Of a stretch of DNA of 64,000 bases, positions 24,966-35,144 are shown piece after piece (position 1 is the first letter of the stretch; every line of letters begins with the position of its first letter). The DNA comes from Paenibacillus sp. N3.4 (lineage in GTDB: Bacteria; Bacillota; Bacilli; Paenibacillales; NBRC-103111), in contig NZ_VRTT01000038.1 in assembly GCF_008017805.1 (NCBI RefSeq), forward strand, positions 1-64,000, in the 5' to 3' direction. The notes below the pieces were generated by a model. That model made no database searches. It was given only the letters and a program-made list of their open reading frames with translations, and was not told the origin of the DNA. The position numbers and the translations under genes are program-made.

Positions 24966-26293
24966 ATGTCAAAACGCAGACAATTAAAATTAGGCGCCAA
25001 TATTAGTGGCGTTGGCAATAGTATGTCGATCTGGAAGCATCCGGAGGTGGCTTCCGATGCCAGCATCAGCTTGGACTATTACAAGCAGCAAGCACTTGTG
25101 GCGGAGGCTGGAAAGCTTGATTTCGTGTTTATAGCCGATGGCTTATATATTAACGAGAAATCCAATCCGCACTTCTTAAATCGCTTTGAGCCGTTAACGA
25201 TTCTTTCCGCACTTGCTGCCGTTACGGAACATATCGGATTTGTAGCGACATTGTCGACCTCGTACAGCGAGCCATTCACAGTAGCGCGTCAATTCTCATC
25301 ACTAGATCATATTAGCGGCGGTCGTGCAGGGTGGAATGTCGTGACATCTCCACTCGAAGGCTCTGCGAAAAACTTTGGCAAAGGTGAGCACCCTGCTCAT
25401 GAGCTGAGGTATCGGATTGCTGAAGAGTATGTTGAGGTCGTTAAAGGGTTATGGGATTCTTGGGAAGATGATGCATTTGTGAGAGATAAAGCGTCTGGCG
25501 TTTTCTTCGATCCGAGCAAATTGCATACGTTGAATCATAAGGGAACCTTTTTCTCCGTTCAAGGCCCACTCAATATCGGTCGCTCCCGACAGGGACATCC
25601 GGTAGTTTTCCAAGCAGGCTCTTCTGAATCAGGTCGGGATTTGGCGGCAAGAACGGCTGAAGCTGTCTATACGGCACATGAATCCATTGAAGAAGCGAAG
25701 GGGTTCTATCAGGATGTTAAACAACGTGCTGCTGCCTATGGTCGTAACCCGGACGAATTGTTAATCTTCCCTGGTATCAACCCCATTGTGGGTCGAACGC
25801 AGGAAGAGGCAGAACGTAAATATGAAGAAATTGCTAATCTGGTCACGATTCAGAATGCACTTGATTACTTGGGACGATTTTTTGAACATCATGATTTTAC
25901 CCAGTACGCGCTGGATGAACCGTTCCCGGATCTCGGAGATTTCGGATCGAATAGCTTTAGAGCGACGACGGACAAAATAAAAAGCGAGGCGAAAAAGCAT
26001 CATTGACGCTGCGTCAAGTCGCGATTCGCGCATCGACGCCAAGAAGCGAGTTTATTGGATCGCCAGCATATATAGCTGATTTGGTCCAAAGATGGTTCGA
26101 GGAAGAGGCTGCTGACGGGTTTGTGATTCGCACGACGGTGCCTCACGCGCTGGATGATTTTGTGGAGCTTGTTGTTCCTATTTTGCAAGAACGAGGAATT
26201 TACCGCACGGAGTACGAGGCGGATACGCTTCGCGGGAACTTGGGAATTTCCATTCCGGCAAATCGATACACGAAAGAAGCTATAACGAAATAA
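24966..26293 (+). pseudogene. Second NtaA-type monooxygenase, single-base frameshift
   Basis: Closely related to the preceding gene over its whole length. From MSKRRQL (ATG 24966) the frame is intact to KSEAKKHH at ~26003, where CATCATTGACG closes it. The sense continues one base over as LTLRQVAIRAST and runs to the normal C-terminus at 26293. Restoring one T (CATCATTTGACG) would give a full-length ~443-aa enzyme. Everything else looks well preserved, so this is either a recent inactivation or a sequencing indel. It is a tandem duplicate, possibly with different substrate range. Confidence 0.88.
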
Positions 26294-26323
26294 ACCGTAT
26301 TTACATACATGGGGGAGTGTTAC

Positions 26324-27979
26324 ATGGTGAGAAGATCAAAGGGTTGGGTCGCATACAGTGCTTTATCATTAGCTATTATTTTAGCTCTGACAGGATGCGG
26401 CAGCGCTAAGAACAGCAGTGAAAATACGGGTGCTTCATCACCGAATGCCAAAGAAGCGAAGCAGGCGGCAGTGGTTGGCGGCGATCTTACTTATGCGCTT
26501 GCCACTTCGCCGGACACGCTAGACCCGCATCGCAGCGGACTTGCGGTAGCCGTCAGAGTGATTCGAACTATTTATGACAGCCTAGTCGTTCAATTGCCGG
26601 ATGGTTCCATCAAACCGTGGCTAGCCACGGAATGGACGGTTTCTCCGGATGGACTTAGCTATACGTTCAAATTGCGTAAAGATGTAAAGTTCCATGACGG
26701 TACGCCATTCAATGCGGAAGCTGTCAAATATAGCTATGATCGGATTCTCGATCCGGCAACGAAAGCGGCTAACTCTGTGGCGCTTATCAAGCCTTACAAA
26801 TCTTCCGAGGTTATTGATGATTCTACAATCAAAATCAATCTGGAGACACCTTCGAGAGCCTTCCTAGGCAATCTTAGCCAAGCTTTATTAGGTATCGTAT
26901 CGCCGACGGCAGCGAAAAAATATGGTGATCAGTTCGGAAAAAATCCGGTAGGCAGCGGTCCTTTTTCATTCGTGAAATGGGAAGAAAATGCGACGATCCA
27001 AGTCAAACGCAGCCCTGATTACAATTGGGCTCCGGACATTGTAGCTAACAAAGGAAAGTCTTATCTGGACCAAATTACCTTCAGTATCGTTCCAGAGGAA
27101 GCGACGCGTGTCGGCAGCGTGCAAAGCAAACAAGTGCTGGCAGGTGAAACGGTACCCCCGCAAAATATTGTTTCTTTGAAAAGCGATCCGAATGTGCAAG
27201 TTTACCAAGTGAACACGACCGGTTTACCGTACACGCTATTTATTAATCAACGCAAAGCTCCATGGGGTGATGTGAAGGCCAGACAAGCGCTGCAAGCAGC
27301 TATTGACGTGGATGCCATTGTTAAAACATTATATTTAGGAACTTATGCAAGAGCGTGGTCACCACTTACACCTGGAGTAATCGGTTATGACAACTCCCTT
27401 GAAAACGGGGTTAAGCCAGACATCGCCAAAGCCAATAAGCTGCTGGATGAACTTGGATGGGTGAAAGGCGCGGATGGTGTTCGCGAGAAGGATGGCAAGA
27501 AGCTCACGCTTCATTATGTGGATGGTTCACCGAATCGTGAGAAACGCAACGATATTGCGGTCATTATCCAGCAGCAATTGAAACAGGTAGGTATTGTTGT
27601 CGAAGTCGAAATTACGAAAGATACGGCAAATGTGGTTTATACGAAGGGAGCTTATGATATTTACGGCAATAGTCAGGTGAATTCAGACCCGAATGCCTTA
27701 TATGCGTTCTATCATACAAGTGATCCGAAGGCCCGTCCAAGTTTACCAGGCAATGCCGATCCACAGGTCGATAAATGGCTGGAGCAAGGTGCGATTGAAG
27801 CCGATGATGCCAAACGAGTTGATTTGTATAAAAAAGTTCAGAAGTCGATTATCGATAATGCCGTCATTATCCCGATTTACGTATTTCCTTACACGGTAGC
27901 GGCATCCAAAACGGTAAAAGGATTGAAATTCGATTCTCTGGGTTATCCGCTCTTCAACGATGCGTTTATCCAAAAATAA
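26324..27979 (+). CDS. Peptide/nickel-type ABC transporter substrate-binding lipoprotein
   Basis: A 551-aa family 5 solute-binding protein. It has a lipoprotein signal peptide ending LALTGCGS (Cys ~25 after processing) and a Ser/Lys-rich linker. The extracytoplasmic domain contains SPDTLDPHRSG, LATEWTVSPDGLSYTFKLR and VKFHDGTPFNAEAVKYSYDR. The start MVRRSKG (ATG 26324) follows GGGGGAG. It binds its ligand outside the membrane and delivers it to the permeases encoded next. Given the flanking monooxygenases, the ligand may be a sulfur-containing peptide or conjugate such as a glutathione derivative (inference). Confidence 0.93.
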   Translation: MVRRSKGWVAYSALSLAIILALTGCGSAKNSSENTGASSPNAKEAKQAAVVGGDLTYALATSPDTLDPHRSGLAVAVRVIRTIYDSLVVQLPDGSIKPWLATEWTVSPDGLSYTFKLRKDVKFHDGTPFNAEAVKYSYDRILDPATKAANSVALIKPYKSSEVIDDSTIKINLETPSRAFLGNLSQALLGIVSPTAAKKYGDQFGKNPVGSGPFSFVKWEENATIQVKRSPDYNWAPDIVANKGKSYLDQITFSIVPEEATRVGSVQSKQVLAGETVPPQNIVSLKSDPNVQVYQVNTTGLPYTLFINQRKAPWGDVKARQALQAAIDVDAIVKTLYLGTYARAWSPLTPGVIGYDNSLENGVKPDIAKANKLLDELGWVKGADGVREKDGKKLTLHYVDGSPNREKRNDIAVIIQQQLKQVGIVVEVEITKDTANVVYTKGAYDIYGNSQVNSDPNALYAFYHTSDPKARPSLPGNADPQVDKWLEQGAIEADDAKRVDLYKKVQKSIIDNAVIIPIYVFPYTVAASKTVKGLKFDSLGYPLFNDAFIQK

Positions 27980-28000
27980 TGAAATAAGGAGCTATTTGGC

Positions 28001-28927
28001 ATGAGCAGGATAATAACGGAGCGGCTTTTGGTTTCCTTGCTGGTCATACTTGGTTCCTTAATCCTCGTATTTTGTATTCTGTATGTTCTTCCGGGAGATC
28101 CTGTTCTTTCTATGGTTGATCCTTCGTCCATGACGCCGGAAGCGATTGCCAATTTGCGGCATCAGCTTGGATTAAATGAGCCCTTTTATGTGCAATTTGG
28201 CAGGTATTTGGGTTCGATCTTTCAAGGGGGTTTTGGAAAGTCTTTACTGAACAGCGAACCTGTGCTGCCTAAAATTTTGAAGCATCTTCCCGCTACAATG
28301 GCGCTTACGTTAGCCAGTACATTAATTTCAACGATCATTGGTGTGGGACTGGGCGTACTTTCGGCCATACACCGCAATCGTTGGATAGACGTTGTAGCTC
28401 GGATTGTCGGTTTATTCGGTATTTCTATGCCGACGTTTTGGTCAGGCATCTTACTCATCCTGATCTTCTCTGTCTCCTTAGGCTGGTTCCCAGCGATGGG
28501 TTCCAAAGGATGGGAAACCCTTGTGCTTCCGTCCTTAGCGCTTGGTTTCGTGGGAGCCGGATTTATCGTGCGAATGGTTCGCAATTCGATGCTGGAAGTC
28601 ATCAATGAGCACTTTATTGTGACGCTTCGCGCAAAAGGACTGTCAGAGAAGCTTGTTATGTACAGACATGCTCTGCGGAATGCACTCATCCCTGCGGTGA
28701 CGATCATTGGTATTCATATCGGTGATCTTCTGGCAGGAACGGTTGTTATTGAAACGGTATTCTCCAGACAAGGGATTGGTAGAATCCTTGCTGACGCGAT
28801 CATGTCCAAAGATATTCCTGTTGTCCAAGGTGTTGTCTTTTTCTCGGCAATTATCTATGTCGTGATCAATTTACTTGTAGATATTTCGTATGTTTTCATT
28901 GATCCGCGTGTGCGAAAAGTGCAATAA
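28001..28927 (+). CDS. Dipeptide-type ABC transporter permease (DppB-like)
   Basis: A 308-aa membrane permease with six predicted helices. N-terminal SRIITERLLVSLLVILGSLI and the GDPVLSMVDPSSMTPEAIANL loop are typical of DppB/OppB, and the EAA cytoplasmic loop reads VTLRAKGLSEKLVMYRHALRNA. The start follows AAGGAGCTATTTGGC. It is 21 bp after the binding-protein gene and forms the channel with the next permease. Confidence 0.93.
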   Translation: MSRIITERLLVSLLVILGSLILVFCILYVLPGDPVLSMVDPSSMTPEAIANLRHQLGLNEPFYVQFGRYLGSIFQGGFGKSLLNSEPVLPKILKHLPATMALTLASTLISTIIGVGLGVLSAIHRNRWIDVVARIVGLFGISMPTFWSGILLILIFSVSLGWFPAMGSKGWETLVLPSLALGFVGAGFIVRMVRNSMLEVINEHFIVTLRAKGLSEKLVMYRHALRNALIPAVTIIGIHIGDLLAGTVVIETVFSRQGIGRILADAIMSKDIPVVQGVVFFSAIIYVVINLLVDISYVFIDPRVRKVQ

Positions 28928-28962
28928 ATGAGGAAAGAAATGAGTCGGAGAGGAGATGGGTT

Positions 28963-29850
28963 ATGAAGGAAGTGATTTCTGCAGAAGCCATTTGGCAAAA
29001 TAAAAGGATTCGAACTAGCCGACCGAAAACGATAAGTAAAATTTCCGTTACAGATGTTTTCGTTTATTGTGCAGGTATCGTTACGTTGTTTATTTTAGGC
29101 TGCGCAATTGTCCCTCAATGGATTGCTCCTTATGCCCCAACGGCGATGTTGACAGACGCTATTTTAAGCGGACCTAGCAAAGCACATCTGTTCGGTACGG
29201 ACTATTTTGGAAGAGATGTATTCAGTGTTGTTGTGTATGGCAGTAGGGATTCGTTGTTTATTGGCTTCGCTTCAGTGATCACTGGAGCGCTTATCGGGGG
29301 ATTAATTGGAGCCTTATCTGGATATATTGGCGGGATATTGGACACGATTTTCATGCGATTTGTCGATGTGTTGATGACGATCCCCGGTATTTTGTTAGCG
29401 TTGGCGATTGCCGCTGCCCTAGGACCTCATTTGATCAATATCGTTTTCGCCGTTGCGGCATCTGCGATTCCTCAATATGCCAGGGTGATGAGAGGACAAA
29501 TTCTTAGTATTAAGAATCGATCCTTTGTTACGGCTTCGCGTTCTATTGGGGCTTCGAATATCCGGATATTTTTCCGGCATGTGCTGTCCAATGCGTGGTC
29601 TCCGCTTTTGGTCATGGCGACAATTGGTCTTGGATCATCGATATTGGTAGGTGCCGGATTAAGTTTTCTGGGATTGGGCGTACTTAAAGAAATACCGGAT
29701 TGGGGAGCACTTCTATCGCAAGGTCGCGGTTATTTGACAGTCGCTTGGTGGATATGCACATTCCCGGGTCTTGCCATTACTTTGTTCGTGCTTTCTGTTA
29801 ATCTGATCGGAGATAAACTCCGCGACGCCATGGATCCCAAGCAAAGATGA
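28963..29850 (+). CDS. Dipeptide-type ABC transporter permease (DppC-like)
   Basis: A 295-aa permease of the DppC/OppC type: an N-terminal membrane helix, the HLFGTDYFGRDVFSVVVYGS motif diagnostic of this subunit, and the EAA loop FVTASRSIGASNIRIFFRHV. The start follows GGAGAGGAGATGGGTT. It lies in the operon between permease and ATPase genes and partners DppB-like to form the channel. Confidence 0.93.
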   Translation: MKEVISAEAIWQNKRIRTSRPKTISKISVTDVFVYCAGIVTLFILGCAIVPQWIAPYAPTAMLTDAILSGPSKAHLFGTDYFGRDVFSVVVYGSRDSLFIGFASVITGALIGGLIGALSGYIGGILDTIFMRFVDVLMTIPGILLALAIAAALGPHLINIVFAVAASAIPQYARVMRGQILSIKNRSFVTASRSIGASNIRIFFRHVLSNAWSPLLVMATIGLGSSILVGAGLSFLGLGVLKEIPDWGALLSQGRGYLTVAWWICTFPGLAITLFVLSVNLIGDKLRDAMDPKQR

Positions 29851-29874
29851 GCTTAGCAGAGGAGGTGGCATATA

Positions 29875-31932
29875 TTGAAGCAGTTGCTTGAAATTGAAAA
29901 TCTGAGTGTCGAATTCACAACAAAAAAAGGTGTTGTAAAGGCGATTCATGATATTTCTTTGAACATTGGTTTCGGAGAAACGGTCTGCCTGGTTGGCGAA
30001 TCCGGTAGCGGTAAATCGGTCACATCCAAGTCAGTTATGCGATTGATCGATTATGAGAACGGAGCTATAGCCGGTGGTCAAATTGTCCTTGATGGGGAAG
30101 ATCTGACGACTTTATCGCAAAAGGAACTTCAAGCCTTACGCGGAAAGAAAATGGCCATGGTTTTCCAAGAGCCTATGGCTGCATTCGATCCCGTATTTAC
30201 GATCGGAAGTCAGATCATAGAAGTCATTGTGCAGCATAAGCAAGGCAATCAAGCGCAAGCTTGGGAGCGTGCTGTTCACTTATTGCAGCGTGTAGGGATT
30301 CCGGAGCCAGAGATCCGGATGAAGCAATATCCAGGTGAACTTTCGGGTGGTATGCTGCAGCGAGCGATGATTGCCATGGCACTGGCCTGTGGACCCCAAC
30401 TGCTCATTGCCGATGAGCCGACGACTGCGCTTGATGTTACGATTCAAGCGCAAATTCTCCATTTGCTGCAGGAACTGAAAACTGAATTTCAGATGTCGAT
30501 ATTGCTTATTACCCATGATATGGGCATTGCCGCCGAGATGGCGGATCGCATAGTTGTCATGTATGCGGGGAAAATCGTCGAGCAAGCTACGGTTCAGCAG
30601 TTATTTGCAAAACCTCATCATCCTTATACAAGGGGCTTGCTTCGTTCTATAACAACGATGGATAACGATCGAAGCACACGATTATTTTCCATTGAGGGAT
30701 CGATTCCGAGTTTAACGGCATTGCCAACAGGCTGCAGCTTTCACCCCAGATGTCCGTATGCAACAGAACACTGCAGGAAAGACGATCCGCCACTCCGCCA
30801 TATGGATGGCAGGCAAACCGCATGCTGGCATGTCGAGGAGCTTGTTCAGTTAGAAGGGTGGCTTCAGCAAACGGTGCGCACGGATTCTGCGTCTTTGGTC
30901 AAAGAAACAGCGGAAACAGTTGGAGAACCAAATCCATATCCAGCAGCTGCTGTGCGAGAAGGTGATAAGGAGAAGCTCTTTGAAGTGAGAGGGATAAGCA
31001 AATTTTATCCAGTCGGAAAAGGGACTCTACAGCGTGTGAAATCCTATATTCGAGCAGTTGACGACGTTTCTTTTTCGATACATAAGGGAGAGACTTTCGG
31101 ATTAGTTGGTGAATCCGGAAGCGGTAAATCGACACTCGGCAGGGTGCTGCTCCAGCTAGAGAAGGCGACGCAGGGGCAGGTGCTTTTTGGCGGGCACGAT
31201 TTATCCAAACTGACGGCCAAAGGGCTTCAGGCAACTAGGCGTGATATGCAAATCATTTTTCAAGATCCTTATGGCTCCGTAAATCCTCGTCTTAAAGTTG
31301 GAGATATTATTGGCGAACCTTTTGACGTACACGAATCGTTAAGCAATGCTGAACGGCGAGCCAAGATAGAGGAATTATTGGAAGTAGTAGGGCTGGACCG
31401 TATGGCGTATGATCGTTTCCCTCACGAATTTTCTGGCGGACAAAGACAAAGAATTGGTATCGCCAGAGCGATCGCGCTGAATCCTCAGTTCATTCTTGCC
31501 GATGAAGCTGTATCCGCGCTCGATGTTTCGGTGCAGGCTCAAATTGTGAATCTGATGCAGGATTTGCAGAAAAAGCTGGGATTAACGTATTTATTTATCG
31601 CGCATGGTTTAAACATTGTCAGGCATTTATCCGATCGCATCGGGGTTATGTATTTAGGCAAGCTCGTAGAGATTGCACCGAGTGAGGAGTTGTTCCTTCA
31701 TCCGGCGCACCACTACACGAAGGGACTGCTTTCCTCGGTTCCATCTACCGATCCTTCCAGAAAAAGAGATTGGTTTGCGATTGAAGGAGAAATACCTTCT
31801 CCGGCGAATCCACCGTCAGGCTGCAGGTTTCATACAAGGTGTCCAGCAGCTACGACAAGATGCAAGATGGAACAACCTGAGCTTCTCCAGATTCGCCAAG
31901 GACATTGGACGGCCTGTCATTACCCTTTGTAA
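29875..31932 (+). CDS. Fused double ATPase of the dipeptide-type ABC transporter
   Basis: A 685-aa protein with two complete nucleotide-binding domains, equivalent to DppD and DppF joined (like GsiA/YejF). Domain 1 (~1-325): Walker A GESGSGKSV, signature LSGGMLQRAMIAMAL, Walker B LLIADEPTTALDV, then the Cys-containing oligopeptide tail CSFHPRCPYATEHC. Domain 2 (~360-685): GESGSGKSTLGR, FSGGQRQRIGIARAI, ILADEAVSALDV and a second tail CRFHTRCPAATTRC. In Walker B of domain 2 the usual DEP is DEA. The start is TTG 29875 right after GAGGAGGTGG. It powers the two permeases before it. The fusion is intact. Confidence 0.93.
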   Translation: MKQLLEIENLSVEFTTKKGVVKAIHDISLNIGFGETVCLVGESGSGKSVTSKSVMRLIDYENGAIAGGQIVLDGEDLTTLSQKELQALRGKKMAMVFQEPMAAFDPVFTIGSQIIEVIVQHKQGNQAQAWERAVHLLQRVGIPEPEIRMKQYPGELSGGMLQRAMIAMALACGPQLLIADEPTTALDVTIQAQILHLLQELKTEFQMSILLITHDMGIAAEMADRIVVMYAGKIVEQATVQQLFAKPHHPYTRGLLRSITTMDNDRSTRLFSIEGSIPSLTALPTGCSFHPRCPYATEHCRKDDPPLRHMDGRQTACWHVEELVQLEGWLQQTVRTDSASLVKETAETVGEPNPYPAAAVREGDKEKLFEVRGISKFYPVGKGTLQRVKSYIRAVDDVSFSIHKGETFGLVGESGSGKSTLGRVLLQLEKATQGQVLFGGHDLSKLTAKGLQATRRDMQIIFQDPYGSVNPRLKVGDIIGEPFDVHESLSNAERRAKIEELLEVVGLDRMAYDRFPHEFSGGQRQRIGIARAIALNPQFILADEAVSALDVSVQAQIVNLMQDLQKKLGLTYLFIAHGLNIVRHLSDRIGVMYLGKLVEIAPSEELFLHPAHHYTKGLLSSVPSTDPSRKRDWFAIEGEIPSPANPPSGCRFHTRCPAATTRCKMEQPELLQIRQGHWTACHYPL

Positions 31933-32085
31933 GAAAAAAAAACGACACATACCTCACGTTAAGACCGGATGAGAATTTGTATGAAGACTCAGGAGGAATT
32001 GGCGTGAGTATTCTCTTGATTTAATACATAGTTAACACATGTGAATAATAATATTAAAAACAAATATAAAATTTGGAGGATTATT

Positions 32086-32958
32086 ATGAAAAAATTAACG
32101 ATTTTGTCATCCGTTTTATTAACATTAACTTTCGTGGCAGGTTGCGCGACCCAGTCCAAAACAGCAAGCACGACGCCGGCAGCTCAAGCAGCTGCGACGG
32201 CAGCGGCAACCTCAACCCCAACGGCACAAGCAGCCACAGCCGCACCAAAAGCCGTAAAGAAAATCGTTGTGGGCACAGGTACACAGTTTCCAAACATTTG
32301 CTTTCTTGACGATAAAGGCAATTTAACAGGTTACGATGTAGAACTTGTCAAAGAAATTAATAAACGCCTTCCTGAATACGAATTTGAATTCAAAACAATG
32401 GAATTCAAAAACTTACTTCTTAGCTTAGAGACGAATAAAATTGATTTTATTGCTCACCAAATGGAAGTAAATGATGAAAGAAAGCAAAAGTTCCTTTTTA
32501 ACGATGAGGCCTACAATATTTTCCCGAACAAAATTATCGTTCATAAAGACAATAAGGATATTAAATCAATTGACGATTTGAAAGGCAAGAAGCTGCTAGT
32601 TACAGCAACAAGCAATGCTGCCGTCCTAGCAGAGAAATATAACAAAGAGCATAATACAGGCATAAACATTGTCTATACGGGTGCAGGTGAAGACGCTAAA
32701 ACACAAATTAAGGCAGGTCGTGCAGATGCGTCCATCAGTACGCAATTTGCTATCGATTTCGTGAATAAATCCGTAGATGCGCAATTGAAAACGGTAGGAG
32801 AGCCACTTTCTAACTCTAAAATTTACTTCATTTTACGCAAGGATGAAGAAGATTTGAAGAAAAAAATTGATGATACGTTAAAGGCGATTAAAGCGGATGG
32901 AACGCTTAGTAAACTTAGTACACAGTGGTTGGGAGCCGACTACTCTGTGGGGAACTAA
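32086..32958 (+). CDS. Amino-acid ABC transporter substrate-binding lipoprotein (cystine-type, TcyJ/K-like)
   Basis: A 290-aa family 3 binding protein. The lipoprotein signal ends LTFVAGCATQ, followed by an unusually Ala/Thr-rich linker of ~45 residues. The domain then starts KKIVVGTGTQFPNICFLDDK and includes GYDVELVKEINKRL and DFIAHQMEVNDERKQKFLF. The start MKKLTIL (ATG 32086) follows TTTGGAGGATTATT. Permease and ATPase genes follow at once. Similar sets import cystine and related sulfur amino acids in Bacillus (TcyJKLMN). Confidence 0.9.
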   Translation: MKKLTILSSVLLTLTFVAGCATQSKTASTTPAAQAAATAAATSTPTAQAATAAPKAVKKIVVGTGTQFPNICFLDDKGNLTGYDVELVKEINKRLPEYEFEFKTMEFKNLLLSLETNKIDFIAHQMEVNDERKQKFLFNDEAYNIFPNKIIVHKDNKDIKSIDDLKGKKLLVTATSNAAVLAEKYNKEHNTGINIVYTGAGEDAKTQIKAGRADASISTQFAIDFVNKSVDAQLKTVGEPLSNSKIYFILRKDEEDLKKKIDDTLKAIKADGTLSKLSTQWLGADYSVGN

Positions 32959-33656
32959 TGGGAAAATCATTCGATATTACGCTCGTTGCTGACTTTCTGC
33001 CGAAGCTTTTATATTATTTGCCGCTGACCTTGCTGATTTTGGTTGCTTCCCTGGCAATCGGTTTCGCGCTCGGATTATTAATTGCATTGACAAGACTTTA
33101 CAACATTCCAGTACTCAGTCAAATCGCCATTGTGTATGTCTCGTTTATTCGGGGGACACCAATTCTGATTCAATTGTTCCTTGTTTTCTATGGATTACCG
33201 ATGCTGCTTGAAATCGTTCATATTAATATCTCGCGGTGGGATCCGATCTATTTCGTTATTGCAACCTATGGCTTAAGCATTGCAGCATTCAAATCTGAAA
33301 ATATCCGGGCGGCTGTTAATGCAGTCGACCGGGGTCAGACCGAAGCGGCATATGCTGTGGGGTTGACGGGGACGCAGTCTTTTTTCAGAATTGTGGTCCC
33401 GCAAGCTTTGCTTATTGCCTTCCCTAACTTTGCGAATTCCGTCATTGGCTTTCTCAAAGACACATCACTAGCCTTCTCGATCGGTGTCATGGATATGATG
33501 GGGCGGGGCCAAACACTGATAGCCTCTACAGCGCATGCGCTTGAAGTGTATATCAGTTTAACCATTATTTATTACATCACCGTATTAATTTTTGAGAAAG
33601 TATTTAAAATTTCGGAGTTCAGGCTGCAAAGGCATGAGCGTCCGTTAGCAGGGTGA
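32958..33656 (+). CDS. Amino-acid ABC transporter permease (TcyL-like)
   Basis: A 232-aa polar-amino-acid permease: several membrane helices, the SFIRGTPILIQLFLVFYGLP motif and the EAA loop EAAYAVGLTGTQSFFRIVVP. Its ATG 32958 overlaps the stop of the binding-protein gene by one base, so translation is coupled. It pairs with the next permease, as in cystine transporter operons. Confidence 0.91.
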   Translation: MGKSFDITLVADFLPKLLYYLPLTLLILVASLAIGFALGLLIALTRLYNIPVLSQIAIVYVSFIRGTPILIQLFLVFYGLPMLLEIVHINISRWDPIYFVIATYGLSIAAFKSENIRAAVNAVDRGQTEAAYAVGLTGTQSFFRIVVPQALLIAFPNFANSVIGFLKDTSLAFSIGVMDMMGRGQTLIASTAHALEVYISLTIIYYITVLIFEKVFKISEFRLQRHERPLAG

Positions 33657-33657
33657 G

Positions 33658-34377
33658 GTGAGAACGATTAAAATTGACGTTGTGTTTATTTATACCGCTT
33701 TTTTTGAAATTTTGAAGGCGCTGCCGCTTACGTTGGTGCTGACTTTCATCCCTCTTGTGATCGGCTTTGGCATCGGCATTATAACGGCGCTTGTTCGTAT
33801 TTATAAAGTTAAATACATCTATCGTGTGTTAGATTTCTATGTGTCTTTTTTACGCGGAACGCCGATTCTGCTGCATATCTTAGTTATCTATTGGGGATTA
33901 CCGCTGGTCATTGATCGTCTCTCTGTGTATTTTGGCTGGGGGTTTAAATCCTCCTCTATTCCCTCCTTGCTTATTGTATTAACGGCCTTCTCGATTACAG
34001 CGGGTGCCTATATGTCGGAAATTATTCGTTCCGGTCTTTTATCCGTAAATCGTGGTCAGATTGAGGCTGCTTATGCAATCGGGATGACGACGCCGCAAGC
34101 GCTTTGGCGTATTATTGTCCCGCAGGCGGTTGGCGTCATTTTGCCGAATTTATGTAATATTTTCGTTGGTTTTTTGCACACATCGTCGCTTGCCTTTACG
34201 GTATCGCAGATGGAGCTTTTGGGAAAAGCCAGTGTCGTAGCGTCCGTCAGCTTAAAATTTCTGGAGGCCTATATTGCTGCCGCGTTTATTTATTGGGGGC
34301 TGACGCTGCTGGCGGAAAAACTGACCTCATTTTTGGAGAAAAAAGTTACGGTATACAATCGAGGAGGTGTCGCATGA
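33658..34377 (+). CDS. Amino-acid ABC transporter permease (TcyM-like)
   Basis: A 239-aa permease homologous to the previous one: SFLRGTPILLHILVIYWGLP and EAAYAIGMTTPQALWRIIVP. It starts at GTG 33658, one base after the preceding stop, within AGGGTGAGGTGAG, and overlaps the next ATG by four bases. Tight coupling of the whole operon is evident. Confidence 0.91.
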   Translation: MRTIKIDVVFIYTAFFEILKALPLTLVLTFIPLVIGFGIGIITALVRIYKVKYIYRVLDFYVSFLRGTPILLHILVIYWGLPLVIDRLSVYFGWGFKSSSIPSLLIVLTAFSITAGAYMSEIIRSGLLSVNRGQIEAAYAIGMTTPQALWRIIVPQAVGVILPNLCNIFVGFLHTSSLAFTVSQMELLGKASVVASVSLKFLEAYIAAAFIYWGLTLLAEKLTSFLEKKVTVYNRGGVA

Positions 34378-35126
34378 TTCAGTTAACGAACATTCATAAG
34401 TCCTTTGGTAAAAATAAGGTGCTGAACGGCATTCATTTAACGGTGGAAAAAGGCGATGTTGTCGCTATTTTGGGACCCAGCGGTTCTGGCAAAACGACCC
34501 TGCTGCGCTGTGTGAACTTCTTGGAGAAGCCTAATGATGGCGAGGTGTCTATCGGTGATTTCAGCATCAGCGGCAAACATCCAAGCAAACACGACATTCT
34601 GCAGCTTCGTAGGAAAACAGCGATGGTTTTCCAACATTATAATTTATTCAAGCACAAGACCGTTCTGGAAAATGTCATGGAGGGACTGATTATTGCTCAA
34701 AAGCAGCCGAAAGAAGAAGCGAAAAGAAAAAGCTTGGAGGTCCTCCACAAAGTCGGCCTTTCCGATAAAGTGGATGCCTATCCAAGCCAGCTCTCAGGCG
34801 GCCAGCAGCAGCGTGTAGGGATCGCTCGTGCGCTTGCTTTGAATCCTGAGGTAATTTTATTCGATGAACCGACATCTGCACTGGACCCTGAGCTCGTCGG
34901 AGAAGTATTAACCGTGATACGGAAAGTTGCAAACGAAGGGGTCACGATGATTATTGTGACGCATGAGGTTGGTTTTGCAAGAGAGGTATCCAGCCATGTT
35001 GTGTTTATGGACGGCGGTGTTATTGTGGAAGAAGGGCAACCGGAAGAATTGTTCGTCCGGCCGAAGGAAGAGAGAACCAAGCAATTTTTGAAACGCGTTA
35101 CACCAGAATGGAGCTATGTCATTTAA
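34374..35126 (+). CDS. Amino-acid ABC transporter ATPase (TcyN-like)
   Basis: A 250-aa ATPase: Walker A GPSGSGKTTLLR at ~33-44, Q-loop MVFQHYNLFKHKTVLENV, signature LSGGQQQRVGIARAL at ~140, Walker B VILFDEPTSALDPE and the H-loop VTHEVGFAREV. The start MIQLTNIHKSF (ATG 34374) overlaps the permease stop and follows GAGGAGG. It completes a four-gene uptake system that probably imports cystine or modified cysteine. Confidence 0.93.
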   Translation: MIQLTNIHKSFGKNKVLNGIHLTVEKGDVVAILGPSGSGKTTLLRCVNFLEKPNDGEVSIGDFSISGKHPSKHDILQLRRKTAMVFQHYNLFKHKTVLENVMEGLIIAQKQPKEEAKRKSLEVLHKVGLSDKVDAYPSQLSGGQQQRVGIARALALNPEVILFDEPTSALDPELVGEVLTVIRKVANEGVTMIIVTHEVGFAREVSSHVVFMDGGVIVEEGQPEELFVRPKEERTKQFLKRVTPEWSYVI

Positions 35127-35144
35127 TTATTGGGAGGCGTTATC

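Noticed and set aside
31933..32085. SAM or other riboswitch before the cystine-type transporter
   Set aside because: No conserved S-box or T-box elements or terminator/antiterminator pair could be seen in this 150-bp leader.
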